In this document: piece by piece, positions 8,016 to 16,846 of the stretch
Numbering within the stretch: the first letter of the stretch is position 1
Layout of the letters: each line of letters starts with the position of its first letter
Origin: Pseudomonadota bacterium
GTDB lineage: Bacteria; Pseudomonadota; Gammaproteobacteria; Steroidobacterales; Woeseiaceae
Reading direction: 5' to 3'
DNA: 40,436 bases
Assembly: GCA_022563195.1 (NCBI GenBank)
Contig: JADFNV010000023.1
Coordinates: 1 to 40,436, forward strand
The notes under the pieces: generated by a model
Seen by the model: only the letters and a program-made list of their open reading frames with translations
The model's database searches: none
What the model was told of the DNA's origin: nothing
Position numbers and translations under genes: made by a program

Positions 8016-10220
8016 ATGAAAGGCTGTATTCTACAACGATTCCTGCTGCTAGCTACCTTGGTTTGGCCGGCGGCCGGCGTCACCCAAATCGTCGACTCGC
8101 ATGGCAAAGTCATTGATGTGTTCCAGGTCGATGAAGCGCCGATTATCGACGGTATCCTCGATGATGATGCCTGGGCATTCGGCACAGTTGTCGCGGATCT
8201 GCATGAGATCGAACCGAACGAGTTCGATCCACCGTCAGAGAAGTCGATCATCAGTGTTGTTTATACCAGGGACGCACTGTACCTGTCGGGCCGGTTCTTC
8301 GACCGCGAGCCGGAGAAAGTATCGGCCATGACATTGCGCCAGGGTGATTACTCGCCCGGCGACGACAGCTTCACCGTCATTATCGACCCGTTCAATAACG
8401 GTCGCAGTGGTTACGCATTCGATGTAACGCCGAACGGCGTTCGCAACCAGGCTGTATATGCCAACGTCACCAACGAAAACTGGCAATGGAGAGGAATCTG
8501 GGACGCCGCGGCGCGGCGAGACGATAAGGGTTGGACGGCCGAGGTCGAAATCCCGTTCAAGACGCTCTCATTCAATCCGAACAACCAGACCTGGGGTCTG
8601 AATGTTTCCCGCTATATAGGACGCAAGGGAGAACAGATCGGCTGGGTATCGATCAATCGAAAACAGAATCCTGCCGCATCCGGCAAGTTGACCGGGATTA
8701 AGAATATCGAGCAAGGCATGGGACTCGATGTGGTACCGGGCATACGTACAGGCCAGGCAAAAGACTATCAATTGGACGAATCGACGACATCGACCGAACC
8801 GTCGCTCGATGTGTATTACAAAATAACACCTGCCCTGACCGCCGCACTGACGATCAACACCGACTTCTCCGGAACGGGGGTCGACGCTCGGCAGGTCAAT
8901 CTGACCCGATTCGGCTTGTTTTTTCCGGAGCAGCGCAGTTTTTTTCTGCAGGACACTGACATTTTTGAGTTTGGCCGTATCACAGCTGGGGACTTCAGTT
9001 CGTCGTCGACAATCTCGAAAGTGGAACTGGAAAGCGGCAGGCCGTTTTTCTCCCGGCGCATCGGTCTCGGTGCAGGCGGCGAGACCCTCGATATTAATAT
9101 TGGCGGCAAATTGACCGGCAGGCCGGGACGCTGGGATGTCGGCATTCTGGCGGTACAGCAGGGCGATGCAGACCTGGACACTGCCAGCGATCTTTTCGTC
9201 GCGCGACTTGCCGCAAACGTGCTCGAGGAGTCCAGTCTCGGCATGATCCTGACGCACGGCGATCCGATTTCAAACCTGGATAACAGCCTGGCCGGCGTCG
9301 ATTTTCGATACCTGAACACAAGATTGGCAAACAGCCGATCGCTCGAGGGCGCTGTCTGGTATCAGCAATCGGATACTGAGGGCGTAGACCGGGATCAGGC
9401 GGCATACGGATTTAGCCTTCGCGCTCCGAACTCCTCCGGATTTCAAGGTGCTATTGGCTTCAAGGAATTGCAGGAGAACTTCAATCCGGCGCTGGGATTT
9501 GTGAATCGGTCCGGCGTCAGGGACTTGACGCTCGAGGCCGGATACACCTTGTACACGGCGTTGCCCGCATTTCGAACGATATTTTCCGGGGTGGACTTCG
9601 AACGCATTGAGACTATTGCGGGAGAACTGCAATCACAGTATGTCACAGTACGGGCGATCGAGATCGAGCGGGATTCGGGAGACTTCGGTGGGTTTCATTA
9701 TTATATGACGGAAGAGAATCTCCTTGAGCCTTTTGAAATCTCCGCAGGCGTAATTATTCCGGTGGGTGAATATTCTTTCAATAGTTTATGTGGTGGTTTC
9801 GGCACCGCGAATTATAGAAAACTCAAAATAGAAAACTTTTACTGTAAGGGTGATTTCTACGATGGTACGCAAAGAAGCGCCCATGGCGTGGTTTCGTGGC
9901 GACCGAACAAGCACTTCCAATTAACGGCGATAATCGATGTCTTTGATACCGAGCTCCCCTACGGCGCCTTTTTCACGAGACTTATGTCGCTGCGCGCGGA
10001 CTTCGCTTTTACGAATGCTTTTTATTGGGAAAATTTCGTACAGTACGACAACGATTCGGATAGTTTGGGCTTTAACAGCATCCTGCGATTCCAACCCAGG
10101 GCCGGGCGAGAGGTTGTCCTCATAATCAATCATGAGTATGTCGACCTTGCACAGAATCGCAGCTTCACTAAAGTGTATGGCGACATCAACTTTAAAGTCA
10201 GCTACACGTTTCGATTTTGA
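8016..10220 (+). CDS. DUF5916 outer-membrane protein with CBM9-like N-terminal domain
   Basis: I start at the ATG at 8016, which opens a clear signal peptide (CILQRFLLLATLVWPAAGVTQ) and gives 734 residues; upstream in-frame codons begin with TTG at 7941 inside the previous gene. Residues about 35-220 form a CBM9-like domain (FQVDEAPIIDGILDDDAW, then AFDVTPNGVRNQAVY and EVEIPFKTLSF). The rest is the DUF5916 region, rich in alternating strands and ending in VSYTFRF with a terminal Phe, the usual outer-membrane barrel insertion signal. The family is common in marine Proteobacteria and Bacteroidetes beside peptidases. The function is unknown; a surface glycan or peptide binding/uptake role is a guess. 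Confidence 0.88.
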   Translation: MKGCILQRFLLLATLVWPAAGVTQIVDSHGKVIDVFQVDEAPIIDGILDDDAWAFGTVVADLHEIEPNEFDPPSEKSIISVVYTRDALYLSGRFFDREPEKVSAMTLRQGDYSPGDDSFTVIIDPFNNGRSGYAFDVTPNGVRNQAVYANVTNENWQWRGIWDAAARRDDKGWTAEVEIPFKTLSFNPNNQTWGLNVSRYIGRKGEQIGWVSINRKQNPAASGKLTGIKNIEQGMGLDVVPGIRTGQAKDYQLDESTTSTEPSLDVYYKITPALTAALTINTDFSGTGVDARQVNLTRFGLFFPEQRSFFLQDTDIFEFGRITAGDFSSSSTISKVELESGRPFFSRRIGLGAGGETLDINIGGKLTGRPGRWDVGILAVQQGDADLDTASDLFVARLAANVLEESSLGMILTHGDPISNLDNSLAGVDFRYLNTRLANSRSLEGAVWYQQSDTEGVDRDQAAYGFSLRAPNSSGFQGAIGFKELQENFNPALGFVNRSGVRDLTLEAGYTLYTALPAFRTIFSGVDFERIETIAGELQSQYVTVRAIEIERDSGDFGGFHYYMTEENLLEPFEISAGVIIPVGEYSFNSLCGGFGTANYRKLKIENFYCKGDFYDGTQRSAHGVVSWRPNKHFQLTAIIDVFDTELPYGAFFTRLMSLRADFAFTNAFYWENFVQYDNDSDSLGFNSILRFQPRAGREVVLIINHEYVDLAQNRSFTKVYGDINFKVSYTFRF

Positions 10221-10232
10221 GGAGGCATCACG

Positions 10233-11213
10233 ATGCTCTTCACGAGGGACGAACTTGAGGGAGCTGCGGAGCTGGTCCACCGCTTCGTTGTGCCAACTCC
10301 ACAATATGTCTGGCCGCAGATCTGCGCAAAGGCCGGAACCACGGTCTGGGTAAAACACGAAAACCATACGCCGACCGGCGCATTCAAAAGCCGTGGTGGT
10401 ATCACGTTTATCGACTGGCTGCAGCGCACCGAACCCACGATACAGGGAATCATAACCGCGACCCGCGGTAACCACGGACAGAGCCAGGCACGTGCGGCTT
10501 CGGCAGCCGGCTTACAGGCGACGGTCGTGGTACCGCAGGGTAATTCCGTGGAAAAGAATGCGGCAATGCGGGCATTTGGTGCGACCGTGGTCGAATTTGG
10601 TGACGATTTCGATGCGGCCCGGGTCGAGGCGGCGCGGCTTTCTGAGGAAGAGAACCTTTTTATGGTGCCGTCGTTTCACAGTGAACTCGTGCGCGGCGTA
10701 TCGACTTACGCGCTTGAGCTGTTCGGCGCTGTGCCTGACCTGGATACGGTATATGTCCCCGTTGGCTGTGGATCGGGAATTTGCGGAGTCATTTCCGTGC
10801 GCGACGCCCTGGGCCTCAAAACGAAAATTGTGGGCGTCGTATCCGAACGAGCCCAGACCGCGAAATTATCGTTCGAGTCTGGAAAATTGGTCGAGACAGA
10901 GCACGCCCGCACGTTCGCAGATGGTGTGGCCGTGCGCGTTCCCGTGCAGGAAGCTCTCGATGTATATTCCAAGGGTGCGGACAGGATCGTTGCAGTCAGC
11001 GAGGAAGAAATGGCCGAGGCCATGCGAATTTATTTCCATGACACCCACAACGTGGTCGAAGGTGCCGGCGCGGCACCCCTCGCGGCCGTCTTGCGGGAAC
11101 GTGACACCGTGCGCGGCAAAGAAATTGCTGTGATCCTGAGCGGTGGGAATATCGACGCCGACCTGTTTGCAGCTGTCCTGAAGGGAGAAACACCCAAATG
11201 TCACCAACACTGA
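10233..11213 (+). CDS. PLP fold-type II threonine/serine dehydratase-like enzyme
   Basis: This 326-residue PLP enzyme of the threonine dehydratase (ilvA/tdcB) superfamily would deaminate hydroxy-amino acids such as threonine or serine. The Schiff-base Lys52 sits in PTGAFKSRGG, the substrate loop is ATRGNHGQS, the phosphate-binding loop is VGCGSGICG (a variant of the usual GGGGL, with Cys and Ser) and the late loop is LSGGNID. There is no ACT regulatory domain, so it resembles the short catabolic form. A strong ribosome site (GAGGAGG) follows directly after the stop of the DUF5916 gene. The 3' end overlaps the VOC gene by 16 nt, so the two are probably co-translated. The altered phosphate loop makes the exact substrate uncertain. 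Confidence 0.9.
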   Translation: MLFTRDELEGAAELVHRFVVPTPQYVWPQICAKAGTTVWVKHENHTPTGAFKSRGGITFIDWLQRTEPTIQGIITATRGNHGQSQARAASAAGLQATVVVPQGNSVEKNAAMRAFGATVVEFGDDFDAARVEAARLSEEENLFMVPSFHSELVRGVSTYALELFGAVPDLDTVYVPVGCGSGICGVISVRDALGLKTKIVGVVSERAQTAKLSFESGKLVETEHARTFADGVAVRVPVQEALDVYSKGADRIVAVSEEEMAEAMRIYFHDTHNVVEGAGAAPLAAVLRERDTVRGKEIAVILSGGNIDADLFAAVLKGETPKCHQH

Positions 11214-11614
11214 CCCATCTGGCATTGCACGTTCGCGACGTCGATGCCTGTATTTCCTTTTATCAAAACTATGCCCAGATGCGCCTGACGCATGATCGAA
11301 CGAATGATGGAAAACGCGTCGTCTGGCTGTCCGAGCCTGGCAAGGAAAGCGAATTCGTCATGGTGTTCATTCCCGGCGGTCCCGGCCGCAATCAGAGTTC
11401 CAGCGACTATTCGCATCTTGGATTTGCTTTGGAGAGTAAAGCAGCAGTGGATGCCATCGCGGACAAGGCTCGGGCGGAAAGTATTTTGGAGTGGGAGCCG
11501 ACCCAAAACCCCTACCCTGTCGGCTACTATTGCGGCATACGCGATCCCGACGGAAATTTCGTGGAATTCAGCTTCGGCCAGCCCCTGGGTCCGGGCGCAA
11601 CCGGGCCCAATTAG
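11198..11614 (+). CDS. VOC superfamily (glyoxalase/dioxygenase fold) protein
   Basis: This 138-residue single-module vicinal-oxygen-chelate protein is a glyoxalase I/bleomycin-resistance/dioxygenase relative. It starts with LTHLALHVRDVDACISFYQNY, has the mid strand EFVMVFIPGG and YSHLGFALES, and ends with the typical IRDPDGNFVEFSFG. Candidate metal ligands are His8 or His11, the His of SHLGF and the Glu of FVEFSF. It overlaps the PLP dehydratase-like gene by 16 nt, which suggests a shared pathway, perhaps removing a reactive keto acid or aldehyde. That link is inference. Confidence 0.88.
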   Translation: MSPTLTHLALHVRDVDACISFYQNYAQMRLTHDRTNDGKRVVWLSEPGKESEFVMVFIPGGPGRNQSSSDYSHLGFALESKAAVDAIADKARAESILEWEPTQNPYPVGYYCGIRDPDGNFVEFSFGQPLGPGATGPN

Positions 11615-11628
11615 CCTATAGTGTGCCA

Positions 11629-11979
11629 ATGAAGATATCGACGAAAGTTGTCATGTTGTCTGGCCTGGTATTTCCTGGTATCGGGCACTTTGTATTGAAA
11701 CAGCGTTTGCGCGGTGCCGTTTTGATGGTCACCTCACTGATAGCGTTTGCAGCGATCCTCAGGATAGCGATTCAGCGAGCGATGACTATTATCGATAAGG
11801 TCAATAGTGGCGAGATCTCAATCGACACTGGAACGATCACGCAACTGGCTTCGAGTTCCATCAGCACAACGGATAATTCAACGGTGAATATTGCTGTCAT
11901 TGTCCTGCTCGCGTGTTGGCTATTCGCAATCATCGATTCCTATCGACTTGGCATAATTCAAGAAAAAAAGAATCCCTGA
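11629..11979 (+). CDS. Small membrane protein of unknown function
   Basis: The ATG at 11629 gives 116 residues. The protein has an N-terminal region with LSGLVFPGIGHFVLKQRLRGAV, where a P-G-x-G-H-F turn sits between hydrophobic helices. The first hairpin spans about residues 8-48, a polar Ser/Thr-rich loop with many charged residues follows, and a last helix (AVIVLLACWLFAIIDSYRLG) is about residues 85-108. The PGxGHF-plus-terminal-helix pattern is seen in small uncharacterised TM2-like membrane proteins. The gene lies 14 nt after the VOC stop, without an obvious ribosome site. I cannot assign a role. Confidence 0.75.
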   Translation: MKISTKVVMLSGLVFPGIGHFVLKQRLRGAVLMVTSLIAFAAILRIAIQRAMTIIDKVNSGEISIDTGTITQLASSSISTTDNSTVNIAVIVLLACWLFAIIDSYRLGIIQEKKNP

Positions 11980-12192
11980 GTCCCTGTAGCCTGATCGATT
12001 GGTTCGATCGCCACCTCGTCTCGGTCAGCGCCGAGTAGAGTCGAACGGATTACACGAATAGCGAGCAAGCTGAAGAGCGAGACACCAGGGAATTATTCGT
12101 TGCCGGATCGACGACATTCGTCCTCTCATGCCAAACTCTGGAATCAAAACTGTTAAAGTGCTTTGGCCTATTGATTCGGACCGGAGCGATCC
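11980..12192. other. 213-bp intergenic region
   Basis: No coding frame is convincing here. A 6-bp stem with a 5-nt loop (11993-12009, GATCGA/TCGATC) lacks a following T-run, so I do not call it a terminator. The ribosome site for the next gene (GGAG, about 6 nt before the ATG) is at its right end. A promoter for the hydrolase pair probably lies here, but I see no clear -35/-10 pair. Confidence 0.5.
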
Positions 12193-13749
12193 ATGCTGAA
12201 TGTCAACAAGTCGCAAATCCTTAAGTTCAGCATTGGGCTGGTTGTTATTGCGGCCGTCTGGTCCGCATACACCTATGTTCGAATCTCAGGCAATCTCGAT
12301 GAACGGGAAGCGGCGTGCTTTGACACACTCGCCCGCGTTCTCGACGGTGGCGCTGCGCCCGAGCTCGTTTTCCAGGAGGATTTTGAAAACCTGCTGGTGC
12401 TGGTCGAGCAGAGCCTGGTTGCCCGATCCGAGATGCTCGAAGTCGCGAATCGCCTGCGGCTGAACACGGATCTGCCACTCGCCAGCCGGGATCTCGTCAC
12501 GCTCAAGAGCGGTACCGAGTTTTATCTCGGTGTGCGCGAACATTTGTATACCATAGCCAGTGCCTATGAATGCGCCGTCGATGTCCAGGATGCGACGCTC
12601 GAGAAATACAACATCGATCCCGAGCTGCGACTCAAGGGACTGATGCTCTCATTAGGCGCCGCTCTCACACTCTATGACAACTATTTGCTGGGCATTGTGC
12701 TGTTCGAGCAGGACGCACGGCTTAGAAAGATCCTCAACGACCCTGACATGGGCTTTGGGCTGATCGCCAACAAGCTCGCCGAAGCAACACTGGCGGCTAA
12801 CTCCATCGAAATCCGACATCGGGCCCGACGCGCCATCGAATTCTACGAGGAGCACAAATCGTCAATCGAAAATGCCCACGAAGACTCCGAATTCGCGTAC
12901 CTGATGCAGCTCATTGAGTCCAGCCCTTCTTACAACTACGTCCAGAAGATACGCCTCGGAGAAATCGCCTCGAAGAAGTTTGTCGCATTCGAACGGATCA
13001 CCGCAGACGCTATATCAGAATCAGCCAAGGACGGTCTCGACCTCGTCAGCGGCTTGTTTGGCAACACGCTGGGCCTGTTTGAGTCCAGGAAGGGCAAGCT
13101 CTACGGCGATGAGGAGGCCAGGCGGAGAATTCAGTCCATACTCCAGCCGCTGGACATCATCCTGGAAAAAACCCCGTTCCGGCTGACCGATAAGCTGATT
13201 CCCGGTCATTTCGGGCACGTCGCCATCTGGACCGGAACCAAGACGGAGCTCATCGAGGCCGGCGTCTGGGACACGCTGATCGTCAACCAGTATGCGGATC
13301 AACTCAGCATTGACTCGGACCCGGACTCAAAAGACCAGCAACAGATCATCGAGGCATTGAGAAACGGCGTGCAACTGAACACGCTGGAACATTTCATGAA
13401 TGTTGATGATATCGCCATCCTGCGGCCCATATTCGACGCGGACAAAAGAGATGAACTGGTTGAAGAAGCACTGCTGATGGCGTTTCGCCAGCTGGGCAAG
13501 AAATACGATTTCAATTTCGATGTGAACACGACGGACAAGATCGTCTGTTCCGAACTGGCCTACATTTCCTTTCCGTCGATGGACTGGCCAACGGCAAAGA
13601 CCCTGGGCAGGCACAGTATCAGTCCGGACAATGTCGCCCAGCTGGCCTGGAATAACGTCCCTTTACAGCTCGTCATGTTCTATCACGATGGTCAGTTCGT
13701 GGATGAGGCCGTGCAAGTTGAGAAAATGCGCGAATTGATGACTGAGTAG
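12193..13749 (+). CDS. Membrane-anchored YiiX/YebB-like NlpC/P60-superfamily hydrolase
   Basis: This 518-residue protein has an N-terminal membrane anchor (FSIGLVVIAAVWSAYTYV, about residues 11-28), a long mainly helical region (about 30-320) of no recognised family, and a C-terminal permuted papain-like domain of the YiiX/YebB (DUF830-like) type. There the His comes first (H342 in FGHVAIW) and the Cys later (C452 in KIVCSELAYISF), the reverse of classical NlpC/P60 order. Such enzymes act on peptide or lipid amide/ester bonds; the substrate here is unknown. The stop codon is directly followed by the ATG of an alpha/beta hydrolase (TAGATG), so both are probably made together. The long helical domain is unusual for this family. 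Confidence 0.85.
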   Translation: MLNVNKSQILKFSIGLVVIAAVWSAYTYVRISGNLDEREAACFDTLARVLDGGAAPELVFQEDFENLLVLVEQSLVARSEMLEVANRLRLNTDLPLASRDLVTLKSGTEFYLGVREHLYTIASAYECAVDVQDATLEKYNIDPELRLKGLMLSLGAALTLYDNYLLGIVLFEQDARLRKILNDPDMGFGLIANKLAEATLAANSIEIRHRARRAIEFYEEHKSSIENAHEDSEFAYLMQLIESSPSYNYVQKIRLGEIASKKFVAFERITADAISESAKDGLDLVSGLFGNTLGLFESRKGKLYGDEEARRRIQSILQPLDIILEKTPFRLTDKLIPGHFGHVAIWTGTKTELIEAGVWDTLIVNQYADQLSIDSDPDSKDQQQIIEALRNGVQLNTLEHFMNVDDIAILRPIFDADKRDELVEEALLMAFRQLGKKYDFNFDVNTTDKIVCSELAYISFPSMDWPTAKTLGRHSISPDNVAQLAWNNVPLQLVMFYHDGQFVDEAVQVEKMRELMTE

Positions 13750-15213
13750 ATGCTTGTCTTCATCAGAACCGGCAAGTGGATCGCAACGGTTCTGGCCGTA
13801 TTGATATTGACAATCTATTTTAGCAGCGCGTTCGATGCGAGACGCATGCCGCCGCTGGCCCCCGAGCACCGAATCGAGTTCGAGCAGGAATTCAAAGCGA
13901 CACACGAAGACCAGACCGATTGGGCAGCCTACCTCGAGATCGAAAACAGGCTTGCAATCGAACTCGAGGAAAAGATCCCCAGCAACTCGCGATCGGAGAG
14001 TCTTGCGGATCGCTATTTCGCGAACAGTTGGACGTTCCCCGGCAACTACCCCAGCAACTGGAATCGCTCTTACGAAATGTCGGTGCCCTCGCCTCGCGGC
14101 GTCGCCGTCGTGCTGCACGGACTGACAGATTCGCCCTACACGATGTTGGCCACGGCGAAAACGCTTGCAGCTGCAGGCTATAACGTCGTCGCGCCACGCA
14201 TGCCCGGTCATGGATTCGCCGTATCGGGGCTTGTGCAGGCGCGCTGGGAAGACTGGACCGCAGCGGTTCGAATCGCGATCCGGCGCGCGATGGAGCGACC
14301 GGCGGCCGACCAGTCCTTGCTGATCGTCGGTTATTCGAATGGCGGCCTGCTGGCGGTCGACTACGCCCTGCGATGCCGCCATTACGCCGAATTGCCCTGC
14401 CCTGATGGCCTGGTGCTAATGTCGCCCGGAATCGCGATAACGCGTACGGCCGTCGTGACGAATTTGCATGCGGCTATCTCCTGGATGCCCTACTTCGAAC
14501 AATTCAAATGGTTGAACATCCTGCCGGAGATCGACCCGTTCAAATTCACGTCGTTTCCCAAGCGCGTCCCCTGGGAACTTCACAAGTTTTCAAAGAGCGT
14601 GCACGAGCAGTTGGCGAACCCGGCCAAAGCCGCCGCGATGCCGCCCGTGCTGACTTTTCAATCGCTCGTCGACAACACGGTCCGTGCGGAAGCCGTTGTG
14701 ACGACGCTGTATGACAGGCTGCCGTCGAATGGCAGCGAGCTCGTGATCTACGACATCAATCGCAATAGCACGATGTTGCACCTGATGAAGAATCGGCCTT
14801 TCGATCCTGCCGGGTATTTTTCTTCGTTGGCGCCGCTGAAATTCGGGGTGACGATACTTAAGAACAGAGACCCGTCTACGAATGCGGTCGATTTATTCTC
14901 ACTGGCGGCCGGTCGGACCCAGGCAGAAATCCAGACAACGACGTTCCAATGGCCGCGACAAATCTACTCCCTGTCGCATATCGCAATTCCATTTGGACCG
15001 GACGACATGCTGTATGGCGATGGCACTACGGAATCCGAGAATAATCCCGGCATGGTGTTGGGCGCGTTGGCGCCTCGCGGCGAACGCGGCGTGCTGCTGT
15101 TGACGTCGGATTACTTCCTGCGCGCGCGATACAACCCTTTCTTTGATTTCCAGTCACGCTACCTGACGGAGTGGCTAGCCGAGCTCGATAGCGGCCACGC
15201 ACTTCCCCCATAA
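13750..15213 (+). CDS. Membrane-anchored alpha/beta hydrolase (S33/lysophospholipase-like)
   Basis: This 487-residue serine hydrolase has an N-terminal anchor (WIATVLAVLILTIYF) and an alpha/beta hydrolase core from about residue 110. Visible elements are VVLHGLTDSPYTM (oxyanion region, H123), PRMPGHGFA, the nucleophile elbow GYSNGG (S196), a probable acid in SLVDNTVRAE, and a probable catalytic His in SLSHIAIPFG near residue 415. It resembles Hydrolase_4/monoglyceride-lipase-like enzymes, so an ester or lysophospholipid substrate is likely but unproven. The ATG abuts the previous stop with no spacer, meaning translation probably depends on the YiiX-like gene. The unassigned insert (about 330-400) between acid and His is longer than in standard family members. 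Confidence 0.85.
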   Translation: MLVFIRTGKWIATVLAVLILTIYFSSAFDARRMPPLAPEHRIEFEQEFKATHEDQTDWAAYLEIENRLAIELEEKIPSNSRSESLADRYFANSWTFPGNYPSNWNRSYEMSVPSPRGVAVVLHGLTDSPYTMLATAKTLAAAGYNVVAPRMPGHGFAVSGLVQARWEDWTAAVRIAIRRAMERPAADQSLLIVGYSNGGLLAVDYALRCRHYAELPCPDGLVLMSPGIAITRTAVVTNLHAAISWMPYFEQFKWLNILPEIDPFKFTSFPKRVPWELHKFSKSVHEQLANPAKAAAMPPVLTFQSLVDNTVRAEAVVTTLYDRLPSNGSELVIYDINRNSTMLHLMKNRPFDPAGYFSSLAPLKFGVTILKNRDPSTNAVDLFSLAAGRTQAEIQTTTFQWPRQIYSLSHIAIPFGPDDMLYGDGTTESENNPGMVLGALAPRGERGVLLLTSDYFLRARYNPFFDFQSRYLTEWLAELDSGHALPP

Positions 15214-15326
15214 CCGTTATACCCTGGCCATGATGCCTGACGAGGCATTGTAACCAGACACTCTTTTTGAGTTATCCTCCCTGTAGGCCTGCAAAGGCCG
15301 TAAAAAAAACAGACAGGGGGATAACG

Positions 15327-16817
15327 ATGAATCGCAGACATTTTCTATATTCGGCTGTCGCAGCCGGGGTCGCCTCGGCTCTGCCCGTCCGGATAACAAT
15401 GGCGCAGCTGACCGAGGTTGTGGACGAGGTTGCTGCGGTGACCGGTGCAGGCAAAGACATCGCCATTGAGAAAGCGGCTCTACAGGAGTTGTCCGACAGT
15501 CTTCTCGGCAACTTGCTGCTGCCGGAAAACGCGGGCTACGATGTCGCGCGTCGCGTGCTGAACCTCGGGATCGACCGGCATCCGGCCCTGATCGTGCAAC
15601 CGTCGGGGGCCAGAGACATCCAGAATGCGATCGATTTTGCGCGCGAGCGCGAACTGCTGCTCGCCGTCAAATGCGGTGGACATAGCTTTTCAGGAAAATC
15701 GACCTGTGATGGCGGCATGCAGATCGACCTGTCGACGTATCGACACGCACGCGTCGATCCCAAATCCCGCACGGCGTATATCGCGGGCGGCAGCTTGCTC
15801 TCGGAACTCGACCGCGAAACGATGGCGCTCGGTCTCGTTACGCCGTCCGGCACCGTGTCGCACACAGGCGTCGGCGGTCTGACTCTGGGCGGTGGCTTCG
15901 GCCGGCTGGCACGACGTTTTGGCCTGGCTCTCGACAACGTTAAAGGCTTTGACGTAGTTACGCCCGACGGCGCTTTCCGGCATGCCAGCACCGACGAGAA
16001 TCCCGACCTTTACTGGGCGCTTCGTGGGGGTGGCGGAAACTTCGGTGTCGTTACGTCATTCGAATTTCAGTTGCATCCGATGCAACGTCAAGTCATTGGC
16101 GGTGACATCGTATATTCGCTGGATCGGGCGCGCGAGATATTGAAATTTTACGCGGAATTTGTGGCCAGCGCGCCCGATGAGTTGTACTGCGACGCATTCA
16201 TGGTCAAAACGATGACCGGCGAAGGAGATGGCGTCGGCCTGAGCGTTTGTTACTCGGGGCCAGCCGCAAAAGCCGAGCAGGTACTGGCGCCGATTCGGGC
16301 ATTGGGCAAGCCGGTATTCGACGGTATTGGGCCGAAGGACTATGTCGACATTCAACGCTCCTGGGACACTACTGATCCTCGCAATGAAGGGCAATACATG
16401 AAAGGTGGCTTTATCAACGAATTTCCTGCAAAGCTTGCCGACAAGCTGGTCGATGGCTTCGAAGGCGATCCTGGACGCAACACCACACTGTACTTCCAGC
16501 ACTCCGGTGGCGCGATCGGTCGCGTGCCGGCAGACGCAACAGCATTCGCGCACCGTAAGTCTCTGGCAAACGCGATGATCTTTATCGCCTGGCCGCTTGA
16601 TAACGACTCGACCCCGCACATAGACTACATACGACGCTATTGGAAAAGTGTGGAGACGTACACCGACGGCTGGTATACGAATGAAGTGTCTGACGAAACG
16701 GAGCGCGTACTGAACGCGAACTACCAAGGCAACTTCGAACGTCTCCTGCGGGTCAAAAACCAGTACGACCCGGGCAACCTGTTCCGACTGAACGCCAATA
16801 TCCGGCCATCAGCCTGA
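15327..16817 (+). CDS. Tat-exported FAD-linked oxidase, berberine-bridge-enzyme-like
   Basis: The ATG at 15327 has a strong ribosome site (AGGGGG, 6 nt away) and starts a twin-arginine signal (MNRRHFLYSAVAAGVASAL), so the enzyme is likely folded with its cofactor before export. The FAD-binding PCMH domain (about residues 75-255) contains CGGHSFSG, where H119 is the expected covalent flavin attachment site. The second attachment Cys of bicovalent enzymes is replaced (SGTVSHTGVGGLTLGGGFG), suggesting a single covalent link. The BBE-type C-terminal motif NYQGNFERLLRVKNQYDPGN is complete. Family members oxidise carbohydrates, alkaloids or other alcohols with O2; the substrate is unknown here. Confidence 0.93.
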   Translation: MNRRHFLYSAVAAGVASALPVRITMAQLTEVVDEVAAVTGAGKDIAIEKAALQELSDSLLGNLLLPENAGYDVARRVLNLGIDRHPALIVQPSGARDIQNAIDFARERELLLAVKCGGHSFSGKSTCDGGMQIDLSTYRHARVDPKSRTAYIAGGSLLSELDRETMALGLVTPSGTVSHTGVGGLTLGGGFGRLARRFGLALDNVKGFDVVTPDGAFRHASTDENPDLYWALRGGGGNFGVVTSFEFQLHPMQRQVIGGDIVYSLDRAREILKFYAEFVASAPDELYCDAFMVKTMTGEGDGVGLSVCYSGPAAKAEQVLAPIRALGKPVFDGIGPKDYVDIQRSWDTTDPRNEGQYMKGGFINEFPAKLADKLVDGFEGDPGRNTTLYFQHSGGAIGRVPADATAFAHRKSLANAMIFIAWPLDNDSTPHIDYIRRYWKSVETYTDGWYTNEVSDETERVLNANYQGNFERLLRVKNQYDPGNLFRLNANIRPSA

Positions 16818-16846
16818 AACGCGGCGTTGCGGCATTCCACGGACCC

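Noticed and set aside
11993..12009. GATCGA-TTGGT-TCGATC hairpin
   Set aside because: Short stem with no T-tract, in an otherwise featureless spacer.
15233..15267. ATGCCT-GACG-AGGCAT hairpin after the alpha/beta hydrolase
   Set aside because: The T-run (about 15262-15267) is too far from the weak 6-bp stem for a confident terminator call.
15293..15318. GGCCT-GCAA-AGGCC hairpin followed by A-rich sequence before the flavoprotein gene
   Set aside because: Followed by As, not Ts, on the plus strand, and no T-run follows it on the minus strand; not a Rho-independent terminator.
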